A DNA stretch of 8,120 nt, from contig CAMPCG010000121.1 of the NCBI GenBank assembly GCA_946644025.1, positions 1-8,120 of the forward strand, given 5' to 3'. The notes under the pieces are model-generated. The model saw only the letters and a program-made list of their open reading frames with translations. It was not told where the DNA came from and made no database searches. This document shows, piece after piece, positions 1 to 6,844 of the stretch; within the stretch, counting starts at the first letter, position 1, and each line of letters begins with the position of its first letter. A program made the position numbers and the translations under genes. Source of the DNA: an uncultured Prevotellaceae bacterium. Lineage in GTDB: Bacteria; Bacteroidota; Bacteroidia; Bacteroidales; Bacteroidaceae.

Positions 1-1
1 C

Positions 2-235
2 TGGTTCTGGCAGACCAACTGGCTCATCTTCGAGTGCTGGCTGCTGGTGTTCATCGTCTGCCTCATGGTGTGCGTGAGCTGCTTCACGCCCGCACCCTCG
101 CAGGCTCAGGTCGATGCCATCACCTTCTCGGCCGACTTCAAGAAGAGCATCAAGGAGAGCTGGGGCGCCTTCGACATCATCGGCACGCTCGTCGTTATCG
201 GCCTCTGCGCTTGCTTCTATGCCTATTTCTGGTAA
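2..235 (+). CDS. Sodium:solute symporter (SGLT-like sugar transporter), C-terminal end
   Basis: This is the 3' end of a gene whose start lies left of the window; the open frame runs from base 2 to the TAA at 233-235. The ~77 visible residues contain two hydrophobic segments. The first is around WLIFECWLLVFIVCLMVCV. The second, very C-terminal one is GTLVVIGLCACFYAYFW, preceded by a polar loop ending SIKESWGAFDII. A final helix ending in FYxYFW after a WGxFD motif is typical of the C-terminus of Bacteroidetes sodium/glucose cotransporters of the SSS family, which import sugars with sodium across the inner membrane. In Bacteroides such a gene sits among the L-arabinose genes, and araD lies downstream here, so L-arabinose or another pentose is the likely substrate (inference). 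The family call rests on the C-terminus only. Confidence 0.75.
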   Translation, partial: WFWQTNWLIFECWLLVFIVCLMVCVSCFTPAPSQAQVDAITFSADFKKSIKESWGAFDIIGTLVVIGLCACFYAYFW

Positions 236-244
236 AACATTATA

Positions 245-305
245 TGGAAGCGTGGAAACTGGAGCTTACCTCGTGCGGAGAAAAGCTTCAGTTTACACGC
301 TTCCA
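245..305. repeat. Long imperfect hairpin (23-base arms) just after the symporter gene
   Basis: Bases 245-267 and 283-305 are inverted copies of each other with 21 of 23 positions complementary, plus one G.T wobble and one G-A mismatch. They enclose a 15-base loop. The arms start TGGAAGCGTG and end CACGCTTCCA. The element begins 10 bases after the symporter stop codon. No T-run follows the right arm (the next bases are cattaaatataaat), so it is not a classic intrinsic terminator. It could still protect the mRNA 3' end, or be a small dispersed palindromic (REP or MITE-like) element marking the left edge of the AT-rich block. The fold is certain from the sequence; the role is not known. Confidence 0.7.
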
Positions 306-350
306 CATTAAATATAAATGTGAAAGGGAAATGATCATATTCTATACGAG

Positions 351-548
351 ATGTTCACCCTGACACAGCTGCAGACACTTTGTCAGGCCGTTATGGGCGA
401 GTGACTGCACAATTTCCTAAAGAAGCTGAAAGAGCTGGACTTCATCGAGAGGACGAACCTCATATACAAGGTCACGTCAAAGTAAGGAGCTGCTCTTTAC
501 CGCTTCAACAAGGGCGCATACAATAAAACGCCCGACTTCAAACTTTGA
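351..548 (+). pseudogene. Decayed small gene with two in-frame stops, possibly winged-helix
   Basis: Reading a single frame from the ATG at 351 gives three protein-like pieces separated only by stop codons, with no frameshift: FTLTQLQTLCQAVMGE, then TGA (402-404); LHNFLKKLKELDFIERTN and IYKVTSK, then TAA (483-485); and ALYRFNKGAYNKTPDFKL, then TGA (546-548). The middle piece resembles the recognition-helix and wing region of winged-helix proteins (LxxLKxLDFIER...YKVTSKG). Continuity of sensible protein sequence in one frame across both stops is the evidence for a nonsense-mutated gene rather than random sequence. The piece may also be truncated at its 5' end, since the frame stays open back to about base 324. 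I do not recognise the family with certainty. Together with the hairpin at 245-305 it accounts for the 338-base gap between the symporter and the next gene. Confidence 0.5.
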
Positions 549-573
549 TAATTCCTAATCCGTAGTTAATGAA

Positions 574-633
574 ATGTTAGAAGAACTGACACAGGAAGTA
601 TATAAGGATAACTTTGACATAGTGAAACTGGGA
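574..633 (+). repeat. Diverged partial duplicate of the araD 5' end
   Basis: These 60 bases align without gaps to 1084-1143, the first 20 codons of araD. The first 15 bases (ATGTTAGAAGAACTG) are identical, and 48 of 60 positions match overall. Similarity fades after codon 20, where the copy continues into a lipoprotein signal peptide. The differences are mostly amino-acid-changing and the copy uses AT-richer codons, so it looks like the start of an araD gene from another lineage, or an old duplicate, rather than a recent copy. Sequence upstream of the two ATGs does not obviously match. The two copies lie 510 bases apart as direct repeats. Confidence 0.8.
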
Positions 634-963
634 CTGTTTGTGTCTCTTTTGTGTTTTCTTTTTTGTATTACAAGTTGTAGTAAAGACGAAGAAATACCTT
701 TCTGCTACTCGGCAGGAGTAATTGATGTTGAGAATGATAGCGTTTATGCTCGCTTGACTTTTGATACACCAGATGCGACAAAACCACCCTATCCAAATAG
801 CCTTCTTGTATTTGGTCTAAATGAGTTAAATTATACTCCTCAAGTTGGTGACATGATTTCTTTTATAATTACGGATTGGGAATTGAAATCCAAAAACGAC
901 AATTATGAATTTATGAGCACTGATTACATGCTTTTTCGCGTTAATGTTGAACCATGCCAATAG
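574..963 (+). CDS. Small putative lipoprotein with an araD-derived N-terminus
   Basis: The open frame has 129 codons. From residue 17 it reads VKLGLFVSLLCFLFC followed by the lipobox I-T-S-C, with the lipidated cysteine at residue 35. The next residues are SKDEE; an acidic stretch right after the cysteine is the known Bacteroidetes signal for export of lipoproteins to the cell surface, so a surface or outer-membrane location is likely. The mature part (~95 residues) looks like a small beta-rich domain (VYARLTF, NSLLVFG, VGDMISFIITDW). I recognise no family for it. Residues 1-20 instead match the start of AraD (MLEEL.Q.V...N.D.VK.G), and the DNA is 80 percent identical to the araD start. The ATG at 574 would give a long acidic leader, unfavourable for a signal peptide. 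The GTG at 622, with AAGGA at 604-608 upstream, gives a normal lipoprotein signal and may be the true start. Base use is clearly more AT-rich than in the neighbours, suggesting separate origin. Confidence 0.55.
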   Translation: MLEELTQEVYKDNFDIVKLGLFVSLLCFLFCITSCSKDEEIPFCYSAGVIDVENDSVYARLTFDTPDATKPPYPNSLLVFGLNELNYTPQVGDMISFIITDWELKSKNDNYEFMSTDYMLFRVNVEPCQ

Positions 964-1083
964 TTACAACCATGAAATAGTACAGAACTTTTTGTGGCGC
1001 ATCGTATGGAAGGACTTTTAGCGAAAGTTGAATTATATTACAATACATCCATACAAAACTAAAAAAACTTTTTACAAAGAACT

Positions 1084-1794
1084 ATGTTAGAAGAACTGAA
1101 ACAGAAAGTATTCAAGGCCAACCTTGACCTGGTGAAGCAGGGCCTCGTGATTTTCACTTGGGGCAACGTCTCAGGCATTGACCGTGAGAAGGGCCTCGTC
1201 GTCATCAAGCCCAGCGGCGTCTCATACGACGAGATGAAGGCCGAGGACATGGTCGTCGTAGACCTGGAGACGGGCAAGGTGGTCGAGGGCGACCTCAACC
1301 CCTCGAGCGACACGCCTACACACCTCGTTCTTTACAAGGCGTTCCCCAACATCCAGGGCGTAGTGCATACCCACAGCACCTACGCCACCGCCTTTGCACA
1401 GGCCGGACGCGACATTCCCAACATCGGTACCACCCATGCCGACTATTTCTACAAGGACATTCCCTGTACCCGCGACATGACGCGTGAGGAGGTGGAGGGA
1501 CAGTACGAGCTGGAGACGGGCAACGTCATCGTAGACGAAATCCTGAACCGCCGCAAGATTAACCCCGACCACACCCCTGCCGTGCTGGTGAAGAACCACG
1601 GCCCGTTCTCGTGGGGCACCTCGCCTGACAATGCCGTGTACAACGCCAAGGTCATGGAGCAGTGTGCCAAGATGGCCTTTGTCTCCTTCTCCGTCAACCC
1701 AGGCACGACGATGAACCCGCTGCTGGTCGAGAAGCACTACAGCCGCAAGCATGGGCCCAACGCCTACTACGGGCAGAAGGGACAGAAACACTGA
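1084..1794 (+). CDS. araD: L-ribulose-5-phosphate 4-epimerase
   Basis: AraD converts L-ribulose 5-phosphate to D-xylulose 5-phosphate, the last step feeding L-arabinose into the pentose phosphate pathway, in the cytoplasm. The 236-residue product is close to the usual ~231. It aligns along its whole length with E. coli Ara[68 protein letters not shown] and [15 protein letters not shown]. The zinc ligands are present as D76, H95, H97 and H172, and the catalytic pair as D120 and Y229, at almost the same numbering as in E. coli. The start at 1084 matches the conserved MLEEL N-terminus; only a weak A-rich leader (acaaagaact) precedes it and no clear ribosome binding site. The 120 bases upstream (964-1083) are AT-rich and show no gene or convincing promoter. 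A partial copy of its own 5' end lies at 574-633. Confidence 0.96.
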   Translation: MLEELKQKVFKANLDLVKQGLVIFTWGNVSGIDREKGLVVIKPSGVSYDEMKAEDMVVVDLETGKVVEGDLNPSSDTPTHLVLYKAFPNIQGVVHTHSTYATAFAQAGRDIPNIGTTHADYFYKDIPCTRDMTREEVEGQYELETGNVIVDEILNRRKINPDHTPAVLVKNHGPFSWGTSPDNAVYNAKVMEQCAKMAFVSFSVNPGTTMNPLLVEKHYSRKHGPNAYYGQKGQKH

Positions 1795-1846
1795 CTCCCC
1801 CGCAGTCCGGCGAATGAGGGTTGAGCGTTGTTTCGGCCCTTAAGTG

Positions 1847-1893
1847 AAGGCCGTCTCCTCCTATAGTCTATGTATAGGAAGAGACGGTCTTTT
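1847..1893 (+). terminator. Rho-independent terminator after araD
   Basis: A two-part stem is visible. Bases 1849-1857 (GGCCGTCTC) pair with 1881-1889, with one G.T wobble. After a C-A mismatch, 1859-1865 (TCCTATA) pairs with 1873-1879. The loop is seven bases (1866-1872). The lower stem can extend by two A-T pairs (1847-1848 with 1890-1891), and a TTTT run at 1890-1893 follows. It lies about 55 bases after the araD stop and separates the araD unit from the amylase operon. Confidence 0.9.
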
Positions 1894-2000
1894 CTCTGCC
1901 GTTTTAGTAAAGTCGGCGTTTCCCCCTGTTTTCCAGCAAGTCAGGACTTGTACCCCTATGGTCCGCTTTTGGGTTAAATAATCTTTTTTTCAGGTGTCAC

Positions 2001-2034
2001 TTTGCTGCCGTCTCGGAAATTCTGAGTAAATTTG
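2001..2034 (+). promoter_or_regulatory. Bacteroidetes-type promoter for the amylase operon
   Basis: A TTTG at 2001-2004 (the -33 element) and a perfect TAnnTTTG, TAAATTTG, at 2027-2034 (the -7 element) match the consensus used by the Bacteroidetes primary sigma factor. The 22-base spacer is slightly longer than usual. Transcription would start roughly at 2039-2043, on or next to the ATG at 2042, implying a very short leader or a leaderless mRNA. No Shine-Dalgarno sequence is present, which fits. Between the terminator and this promoter (1894-2000) I see no gene. Confidence 0.7.
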
Positions 2035-2041
2035 CAGCGCA

Positions 2042-3748
2042 ATGGAAAAGATGATTATTTATCAGGTTCTGCCCCGTCTTTTCGGAAACAAGAACCATAC
2101 GTGTAAACCCGGCGGCACGATTGAGGAAAACGGCTGCGGGAAGTTCAATAATTTTACCCCTTCTGTGCTGAAGTCACTGCGAGAGTCAGGCTACACTCAC
2201 GTGTGGTACACGGGAGTGCTTCGCCATGCCACCATGACCGACTACTCGGCCTACGGACTGCCTCGCCAGCATCCTGCTGTGGTGAAGGGCCGTGCGGGTT
2301 CTCCCTACGCCGTCGTGGACTACTACGATGTAGACCCCGACCTGGCCGTGAGTGTGGAGCGCCGCATGGAGGAGTTTGAGAAGCTTGTGAACCGGACCCA
2401 CCGCGCCGGTCTGAAAATGATTATCGACTTTGTGCCCAACCACGTGGCCCGTCAGTACAAGAGCGTTTGCAAGCCCGAGGGCGTGCGCGACCTGGGCGAG
2501 GACGACGACCCGACGAAGGGCTTCGAGCCAGTGCACAACAACTTCTACTACTGCCCCGGACAGGCCTTTACCCCTTATTTCGACCTCTACCACGGCCAGC
2601 CCGAGCCCTATACCGAGTTTCCCGCACGTGCAACGGGTAATGACCACTTCGACAACGCCCCGGGGCGCAACGACTGGTACGAGACGGTGAAGCTGAACTA
2701 CGGCGTGGACTACTATGCCGGTGGCGTAGGCCATTTCTCGCCCACGCCCGACACCTGGCAGAAGATGCTCGACATCCTTCTCTTCTGGGCTGCTAAAGGC
2801 ATCGACGGCTTCCGCTGCGACATGGCCGAGATGGTGCCGGCAGCGTTCTGGGCATGGGCCACGCCACGGGTCAGGGAGCAGTTCCCGCATGTTATCTTTA
2901 TTGGTGAGGTCTACAATCCCGACCTCTACCGCTGCTATCTGCAGTCAGGTTTTGACTACCTGTACGACAAGGTGGGCATGTACGACACGATGCGCGACGT
3001 CATCTGTCACCGCCGCCCGTCGGAGGCCATCACCTGGGCTTGGCAGCAGACCGACGACATTCGCCGCCAGATGCTCTACTTCCTGGAGAACCACGACGAG
3101 CAGCGCATAGCCAGCGACTTCTTCGCCGCCAGCGGCGAGAAGGCAGTGCCGGCCCTGGTGGTGCTGGCTCTCATGCAGCAGAACCCCTTCATGGTCTATT
3201 GTGGCCAGGAGTGGGGCGAGCGCGGCATGGACCAGGAGGGATTCAGCGGTCACGACGGCCGTACCACCATCTTCGACTATTGGTCTTTAAGTGGTGAGGA
3301 CGGAGGGGTGAGAGGTGAGAGGTTACCTTCGCGGCAGAACATTCCGCCCACCTCTCACCCCTCACCCCTCACTGCTATTTACAGCCGGGTGCTCAACCTT
3401 GCCCGCCGGGAGAAGGCCGTCACTGAGGGACGTATGTTCGACGTGATGTATGTCAACCGCCAGTATCAGCAGCAGTATGCCTTCCTGCGCAAGGCCGACA
3501 AGGAGCTGTTGCTCGTCGTGGTCAACTTCGCCGATGAGCCTGTCGACATGCAGCTTGTGCTGCCTGACCATGCCTTCGGCTATATGGAGATACGCGAGAA
3601 GGCCTACAACGCCGAGGTCCTGCTGAAGACGGGGAACGACATGTCGCCTGTAACCGACGGAACAGAGAAGCTGGTGCTCATGCGCGACCAGGCAGTGTCG
3701 GTCGGCTTGCCTGCACGTGGCGCTGTGGTATATAAAATGGTGGTATGA
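2042..3748 (+). CDS. GH13 alpha-amylase family protein, cytoplasmic
   Basis: A 568-residue (beta/alpha)8-barrel glycosidase of the alpha-amylase family, cleaving or transferring alpha-glucosidic bonds in starch-type oligosaccharides. The four signature regions are visible: DFVPNH (129-134), GFRCD with the nucleophile D260, FIGEV with the acid/base E289, and LENHD (348-352) with the transition-state stabiliser D352. The early motif THVWYTGVLRHATMTDYSAYG (52-72) is typical of an intracellular Bacteroidetes group. There is no signal peptide (MEKMIIYQVLPRLFG), so it should act in the cytoplasm on imported maltodextrins or similar; the exact substrate cannot be read from sequence. A C-terminal beta domain follows (about 446-568). 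Residues 421-444, between barrel and C-domain, are encoded by an inverted heptamer repeat and look like an insertion. The start at 2042 lies seven bases after the promoter. The next gene begins 16 bases after the stop, so they are probably co-transcribed. Confidence 0.92.
   Translation: MEKMIIYQVLPRLFGNKNHTCKPGGTIEENGCGKFNNFTPSVLKSLRESGYTHVWYTGVLRHATMTDYSAYGLPRQHPAVVKGRAGSPYAVVDYYDVDPDLAVSVERRMEEFEKLVNRTHRAGLKMIIDFVPNHVARQYKSVCKPEGVRDLGEDDDPTKGFEPVHNNFYYCPGQAFTPYFDLYHGQPEPYTEFPARATGNDHFDNAPGRNDWYETVKLNYGVDYYAGGVGHFSPTPDTWQKMLDILLFWAAKGIDGFRCDMAEMVPAAFWAWATPRVREQFPHVIFIGEVYNPDLYRCYLQSGFDYLYDKVGMYDTMRDVICHRRPSEAITWAWQQTDDIRRQMLYFLENHDEQRIASDFFAASGEKAVPALVVLALMQQNPFMVYCGQEWGERGMDQEGFSGHDGRTTIFDYWSLSGEDGGVRGERLPSRQNIPPTSHPSPLTAIYSRVLNLARREKAVTEGRMFDVMYVNRQYQQQYAFLRKADKELLLVVVNFADEPVDMQLVLPDHAFGYMEIREKAYNAEVLLKTGNDMSPVTDGTEKLVLMRDQAVSVGLPARGAVVYKMVV
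3302..3372. repeat. Inverted heptamer arrays inside the amylase gene
   Basis: Left arm 3301-3322 and right arm 3351-3372 are complementary at 19 of 22 positions around a 28-base loop. The loop itself holds a GCGG/CCGC stem (3331-3334 with 3344-3347). Each arm is made of 7-base units. The right arm is CCTCTCA, CCCCTCA, CCCCTCA (3351-3371). The left arm read on the other strand gives CCTCTCA twice (3309-3322) and a degenerate CCCCTCC (3302-3308). The reading frame stays open through it, encoding a Gly/Arg/Ser/Pro-rich linker (residues ~421-444) where GH13 proteins change from barrel to C-terminal domain. Confidence 0.8.
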
Positions 3749-3764
3749 GAACTGAGATTAGACT

Positions 3765-6700
3765 ATGAACTGGAAATTTATTATCAGCTGGACTGTAAAG
3801 TTCGCTTTGTGCGTGGTGGTGTGGGACATCGCCGTGTGGCTAACAAATAGTATGGGCTATGCCTTCTTCATGGCCCTTGGTCTTCTCATCGTCCTGGTCA
3901 TCATCGAGGCATACGTCAAGAGCTGGTGGGAGAAGCGTCGTGAGGGCAAGACGGAACTGTTGGCTCTCCTGGCACTCAGTCTGCCTGTCGGAGCAAGTGC
4001 CGGCCATTATGTGCCCGAAAACCGCGCCTTTGTCTGCGAGAACGGCCAGACCCGTTTCACCCGTGCGCTCTACGGCGGACACAGCGACTACCGTCTGGAG
4101 ACGAGCGACAAGCCCATCTTCGCCATCGTGAAGAAAGGCCACCACCGCAGCCTCACCTTTGAGGTGGAGGGCGTTCGTCTCGACTCGGCGCAGTACACCT
4201 GGTGCAGTTATGAGAACGGAATCCGCATCTATACGCTGTGGGACCACCGCTGGGAGCGCTTTGGCGACGGCGTCATCCGCGTGAAGGCCCTGGCGCTGCT
4301 CGACCGTGAGGGTGCCGCCTTCGAGTTCATCGGCGACAAGTGGCAAGGCCCCTTCCGCATCAAGTACCGTCTCTGCAAGATAGCCAGCGAGAAGATGAAC
4401 CGCAACGGCGACCTTGGTCTTGACGACAGGGCCATCTTCGAGCCGTCGCCCACCGGCGAGGGCCTTCAGGAGGGACTCTGTGCCAGCTTCCGCAACTTCG
4501 GCCACTTGGTAGTCCATCTCGACGAGGTGGCCCCCATTGGCGACATCTCGGCCACCGACATCTTCAACAACACCGTTGCCCAGTACAAGCAGATGGCCGA
4601 CCGCGTTGTCTTCAACACCCCCGACCCCCACATCAACACCCTTGGCTGGGCCCTCGTCATGGCTGCCGACGGCGACTGGGACGGCAAGACGTGGCTCCAC
4701 GGCTGCATAGGCTGGCGCACATCGCTGCCCGGCTGGCGTGCTGCCTACATGGGCGACGTGCTGGGATGGGACGACCGCGCCGTGACCCACTTCAACGCCT
4801 ACGCCAACAGCCAGGTGACGCAGGTGCCGCCCACTGTCAAGCATCCCTCGCAGGACCCCGAGCAGAACATGGCCCGCGCCAAGAAGGAGTGGGGCACACA
4901 GATGTACAGCAACGGCTACATCTGCCGTTCGCCCGAGCGCAACGACCAGATGCACCACTACGACATGAACCTCTGCTACATCGACGAGCTGCTCTGGCAC
5001 TTCCAGTTCAATGCCGACAAGGTCTACATGCGCAAGATGTGGCCCGTCATCAAGAGCCACCTGGAGTGGGAGAAGCGCAACTTCGACCCCGACGGCGACC
5101 ACCTCTACGATGCCTACTGCTGCATCTGGGCCAGCGACGCCCTCTATTATAGCGGCGGAGCCGTGACCCACTCCTCGGCCTATAACTACCGGGCCAACCG
5201 CCTGGCGGCACGTATCGCCGAGATTATCGGCGAGAATCCCGCCCCCTACCGGGACGAGGCCAACGCCATTCTCAAGGCCATGAACGAACGGCTATGGGTG
5301 AAAGGCGCCTCCACGCCCCCGCACTGGGCTGAGTATCAGGACGCCCTGGGCTTGCAGCGGCTTCATGAGAGCGCCGCCGTGTGGAGCGTCTACACCCCCA
5401 TCGACTGCGGGGCCGGCACGCCCGAGCAGTTCTATCAGGCCACGCAGTACGTCGACAGCGAGATTCCCCACATCGACGTCGAGGGCACCGGCCTGCAGAC
5501 CATCGCCACGAGCAACTGGATGCCCTACGCTTGGAGCATCAACAATGTGGCACCGGCCGAGGTGATGCACACCGCGCTGGCCTACTTCCAGGCCGGACGT
5601 CCCAACGAGGGCTACAACCTGCTCAAGGCCAACATCATGGACAACATGTACCACGGACAGTCGCCCGCCAACTTCGGACAACTGAGCCGCTACGACGCCG
5701 CCCGCGGCGAGTGCTACCGCGACTTCGGCGATGTCATAGGCATCAGCAGCCGCACGCTCATACAGGGACTCTTCGGCATCATTCCCAACGCCCTCTGGGG
5801 CGAGTGCATCATCCGCCCGGGATTCCCCTCAGCGTGGGACAAGGCGCAGATACGCACACCCTACCTGGAGTACAAGTACACCCGCACTGGCACCAAGGTG
5901 CGCCTGGAGGTGTGGCAGAACTTTGCCCGTCCGCTGAAGATTGTCGTGCGCCAGAACGAGGCCCAGGGACGCTACCGCGACATCGAGGGCAACGCCGAGC
6001 AGCACCAGGTCATCGAGTATGAGGCCCAGCTCCCGACGTCCACCCCCCAACACCTATCATCCAACACCCACCCAACAGCCAACGCCCTCGGCGGTGCCTT
6101 CACCCCATCCGGCGCTAAGTTCAGGAAGGTCTATTTCGAGCCCAGCCTGAACGCCAAGCTTACCGACATCTTTAATAATCAGTACACCTCGCCGCGTCCC
6201 CAGACCACCACGCTGCAGATTCCCGTGCAGGGGGTAGGGGAGTGGTGCCACCCCAAGTACCAGCCCACTATCGACGACTCCGGGCTGCGCCGCATGGTGC
6301 GCAAGGGCGAGGTCACCCTTCAGGGCGTGCCCTTCCGTACGCCCAAAGACGGTAACAACGTCATGTTCGTAAGCCTCTGGGACAACTATCCCGACGAGGC
6401 GCTCATCCCCCTGCAGGGCAAGGCCTCGACGGCTTTCCTGCTCATGGCCGGCACTACCAACCACATGCAGAGCCGCATAGACAACGGCGTCGTCATCGTG
6501 CGCTATGCCGACGGCTCCAGCACCGAGCTGCCCCTGCGCAACCCCGACAACTGGTGTCCCATAGAGCAGGACTACTACGTAGACGGCAAAGCCTTCTCTT
6601 CGGCCACGCCCCGCCCGTATCGTGTCAGCCTTGCCACGGGTGACGTGAGCCGCGACTTGGGGGCGAAGCTGGGGTTCAAGGGAGCCGACAAACGCGAGAT

Positions 6701-6824
6701 TCCCGGTGGTGCCGCCCAGCTGCTGGCCATGCCCCTCGACCCGAAGAAAGAACTGTCGAGCCTTAGCGTACGCGCCCTTTCCAATGACGTCATCATCGGT
6801 CTCATGGCGGTGACGCTCCAGTAG
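3765..6824 (+). CDS. DUF4450-like putative glycoside hydrolase with N-terminal membrane segments
   Basis: A 1019-residue protein. Residues 5-26 and 32-50 are two strong hydrophobic segments followed by a basic stretch (KSWWEKRREGK). A third segment, ELLALLALSLPVGASA (64-79), looks exactly like a cleavable signal peptide. From ~86 the sequence (ENGQTRFTRALYGG, RLETSDKPIFA) matches the DUF4450 type found in Bacteroidetes carbohydrate-active proteins. Residues ~290-690 look like an (alpha/alpha)6 six-hairpin hydrolase domain: WLHGCIGWRTSLPGWRAAYMG, SNGYICRSPERNDQMHHYDMN, GGAVTHSSAYNYRANRLA, IDVEGTGLQTIATSNWMPYAW. The C-terminus (~780-1019) appears beta-rich (VGEWCHPKY, IDDSGLRR, VMFVSLWDNYP). 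The many acidic and aromatic residues suit sugar binding, but I cannot name catalytic residues or the substrate. Location is probably periplasmic or membrane-anchored. It lies 16 bases after the amylase gene, likely in the same operon. Residues ~761-771 are encoded by heptamer repeats. Confidence 0.75.
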   Translation: MNWKFIISWTVKFALCVVVWDIAVWLTNSMGYAFFMALGLLIVLVIIEAYVKSWWEKRREGKTELLALLALSLPVGASAGHYVPENRAFVCENGQTRFTRALYGGHSDYRLETSDKPIFAIVKKGHHRSLTFEVEGVRLDSAQYTWCSYENGIRIYTLWDHRWERFGDGVIRVKALALLDREGAAFEFIGDKWQGPFRIKYRLCKIASEKMNRNGDLGLDDRAIFEPSPTGEGLQEGLCASFRNFGHLVVHLDEVAPIGDISATDIFNNTVAQYKQMADRVVFNTPDPHINTLGWALVMAADGDWDGKTWLHGCIGWRTSLPGWRAAYMGDVLGWDDRAVTHFNAYANSQVTQVPPTVKHPSQDPEQNMARAKKEWGTQMYSNGYICRSPERNDQMHHYDMNLCYIDELLWHFQFNADKVYMRKMWPVIKSHLEWEKRNFDPDGDHLYDAYCCIWASDALYYSGGAVTHSSAYNYRANRLAARIAEIIGENPAPYRDEANAILKAMNERLWVKGASTPPHWAEYQDALGLQRLHESAAVWSVYTPIDCGAGTPEQFYQATQYVDSEIPHIDVEGTGLQTIATSNWMPYAWSINNVAPAEVMHTALAYFQAGRPNEGYNLLKANIMDNMYHGQSPANFGQLSRYDAARGECYRDFGDVIGISSRTLIQGLFGIIPNALWGECIIRPGFPSAWDKAQIRTPYLEYKYTRTGTKVRLEVWQNFARPLKIVVRQNEAQGRYRDIEGNAEQHQVIEYEAQLPTSTPQHLSSNTHPTANALGGAFTPSGAKFRKVYFEPSLNAKLTDIFNNQYTSPRPQTTTLQIPVQGVGEWCHPKYQPTIDDSGLRRMVRKGEVTLQGVPFRTPKDGNNVMFVSLWDNYPDEALIPLQGKASTAFLLMAGTTNHMQSRIDNGVVIVRYADGSSTELPLRNPDNWCPIEQDYYVDGKAFSSATPRPYRVSLATGDVSRDLGAKLGFKGADKREIPGGAAQLLAMPLDPKKELSSLSVRALSNDVIIGLMAVTLQ
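6046..6077 (+). repeat. Heptamer repeats inside the DUF4450-like gene
   Basis: Consecutive 7-base units CCCAACA (6046-6052), CCTATCA (6053-6059) and TCCAACA (6060-6066) are followed by a partial CCCA and another CCCAACA (6071-6077). They match the unit CCYANCA seen at 7716-7736 and 7953-8008. The encoded residues (~761-771, in a Thr/Pro/His/Ser-rich stretch PTSTPQHLSSNTHPTANA) form a low-complexity linker between the six-hairpin region and the C-terminal beta domain. Confidence 0.7.
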
Positions 6825-6844
6825 AAATGTGAGGCCCGACACCC

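Noticed and set aside
34..363. Forward open frame of 109 codons overlapping the symporter end
   Set aside because: Out of frame with the symporter, Arg/His/Leu-rich, and continues into non-coding sequence with the hairpin.
351..548. Recoding (selenocysteine or stop readthrough) to explain the in-frame TGA and TAA
   Set aside because: Two different stops within 28 codons and no visible recoding structure; simple gene decay explains it better.
1222..1791. Long reverse-strand open frame opposite araD
   Set aside because: It is the shadow of a highly conserved araD coding frame in GC-rich DNA; its translation is low in recognisable motifs.
1937..1950. Small perfect dyad CAAGTC-AG-GACTTG upstream of the amylase promoter as an operator
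   Set aside because: Six-base arms with a two-base centre are common by chance, and it lies about 50 bases upstream of the -33 element with no second copy.
3840..5171. 443-codon reverse-strand open frame inside the DUF4450-like gene
   Set aside because: Val/Ala/His/Gly-rich translation typical of the antisense of GC-biased codons, with no domain motif, while the + strand has clear family motifs.
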